Origin: Lithospermum erythrorhizon
Taxonomy: Eukaryota; Streptophyta; Magnoliopsida; Boraginales; Boraginaceae
Direction of reading: 5' to 3'
Length of the DNA: 64,000 nt
Assembly: GCA_019722365.1 (NCBI GenBank)
Contig: JADFUC010001328.1
Span: 180,237 to 244,236 of the forward strand
Shown: positions 63,601 to 64,000 of the stretch, in pieces
How the letters are laid out: each line of letters begins with the position of its first letter
Numbering within the stretch: the stretch's first letter is position 1
Position numbers and translations under genes: made by a program
The notes under the pieces: model-generated
Database searches by the model: none
Seen by the model: the letters and a program-made list of their open reading frames with translations, nothing else
Told to the model about the DNA's origin: nothing

Positions 63601-64000
63601 CGTTTATCAGATTGTTGATTCAAGTGCCCGCTCGGAGGTCTTTGAGTTTACTATCTCATGTAGTATGGTCTAAGAGATTTTATTGTCTTAGCCTACTGTG
63701 AATAAATTCCTTTAGGGACAATTGGAATTTTCTTTTTATCTTTGATGCTTGTTTTCCATAATGTGTTTGAGTTTGGTGATTGTGGTTGGTTCTTGGATGT
63801 CTCTTTCTCCAACTCATGGAGTATCATACCACCAAGATGTGATTTATATTAAAATACCTCTTTCCTTGAATTTGTTGTAGCTTTGGTTTATTTGGATTAA
63901 AGTTCCATTGATTTGGGTCTTTGCATCCATGTTCGTCCCAATCCTATTTTTAAGCTTCTTATTTTCTTTCTTATGACCTTGAGTAGCAATGTGCAGCAAT
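57700..64000. other. AT-rich intergenic DNA, no gene seen
   Basis: Open frames (for example 59800-59985, 61408-61647 and 62444-62779) lack recognisable domains. The stretch at about 60500-61000 is rich in CTTGG / CTTGA words and 61900-62120 is GC-richer. Both could be parts of old retrotransposon LTR or UTR sequence, but I saw no LTR pair, primer-binding site or coding remnant. Confidence 0.35.

Noticed and set aside
1..64000. CRISPR arrays, operons, bacterial-type promoters, tRNA and rRNA genes
   Set aside because: Intron-bearing plant genes rule out a prokaryotic frame of reference. No regularly spaced repeats, cloverleaf-like A/B-box pairs or rRNA-like conserved stretches were noticed, though no tRNAscan or Rfam search could be run.

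Overview
The window is nuclear DNA of a flowering plant, almost certainly a eudicot. It is AT-rich, its genes carry GT-AG introns, and it mixes plant gene families (pectin methylesterase, malectin/LRR receptor kinase, soluble epoxide hydrolase, proline-rich GPI-type wall protein) with plant repeats (Stowaway and hAT-like MITEs, a tRNA-type SINE family, CACTA elements, an L1-type LINE, Ty1/copia). I could not place the species.

Gene-bearing left half (about 5-31 kb). A single-exon proline-rich wall protein lies on the minus strand (5323-5853). A three-exon type-I pectin methylesterase lies on the plus strand (12363-14381). A weakly supported two-exon small membrane protein is on the minus strand (16131-17224). 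A soluble epoxide hydrolase (19407-21462, plus) has its first exon broken by three frame lesions. It converges on a complete 23-exon LRR-malectin receptor-like kinase (22133-30405, minus), whose exons splice in silico to an uninterrupted 973-residue reading frame. That kinase has an unusually short stretch where the ectodomain-to-membrane junction should be. Introns and flanks of the last two loci hold a Stowaway MITE, a MITE remnant and four fragments of one SINE family.

Repeat-built right half (about 32-54 kb). An orphan LINE RNase H fragment (32195-32560) abuts a decayed CACTA element of about 11 kb (about 32600-43746) that carries TNP2-type transposase remnants and a doubled 3' end. Next comes one LINE (44206-51474), bounded by a perfect 15-bp target-site duplication and ending in poly(A). 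A shorter, inverted derivative of the same CACTA family sits inside its ORF1, and a 1.05-kb near-complete palindrome (50143-51194) sits inside its 3' part. An hAT-like repeat and a collapsed Ty1/copia element follow.

The outer parts (1-5 kb and 54-64 kb) are AT-rich intergenic DNA. I found no gene there that I can defend; some stretches look like old LTR-retrotransposon sequence. The best candidates for a second look are the long palindrome, the nested LINE with its dateable layers, the receptor kinase with the fused ectodomain/membrane exon, and the SINE family.
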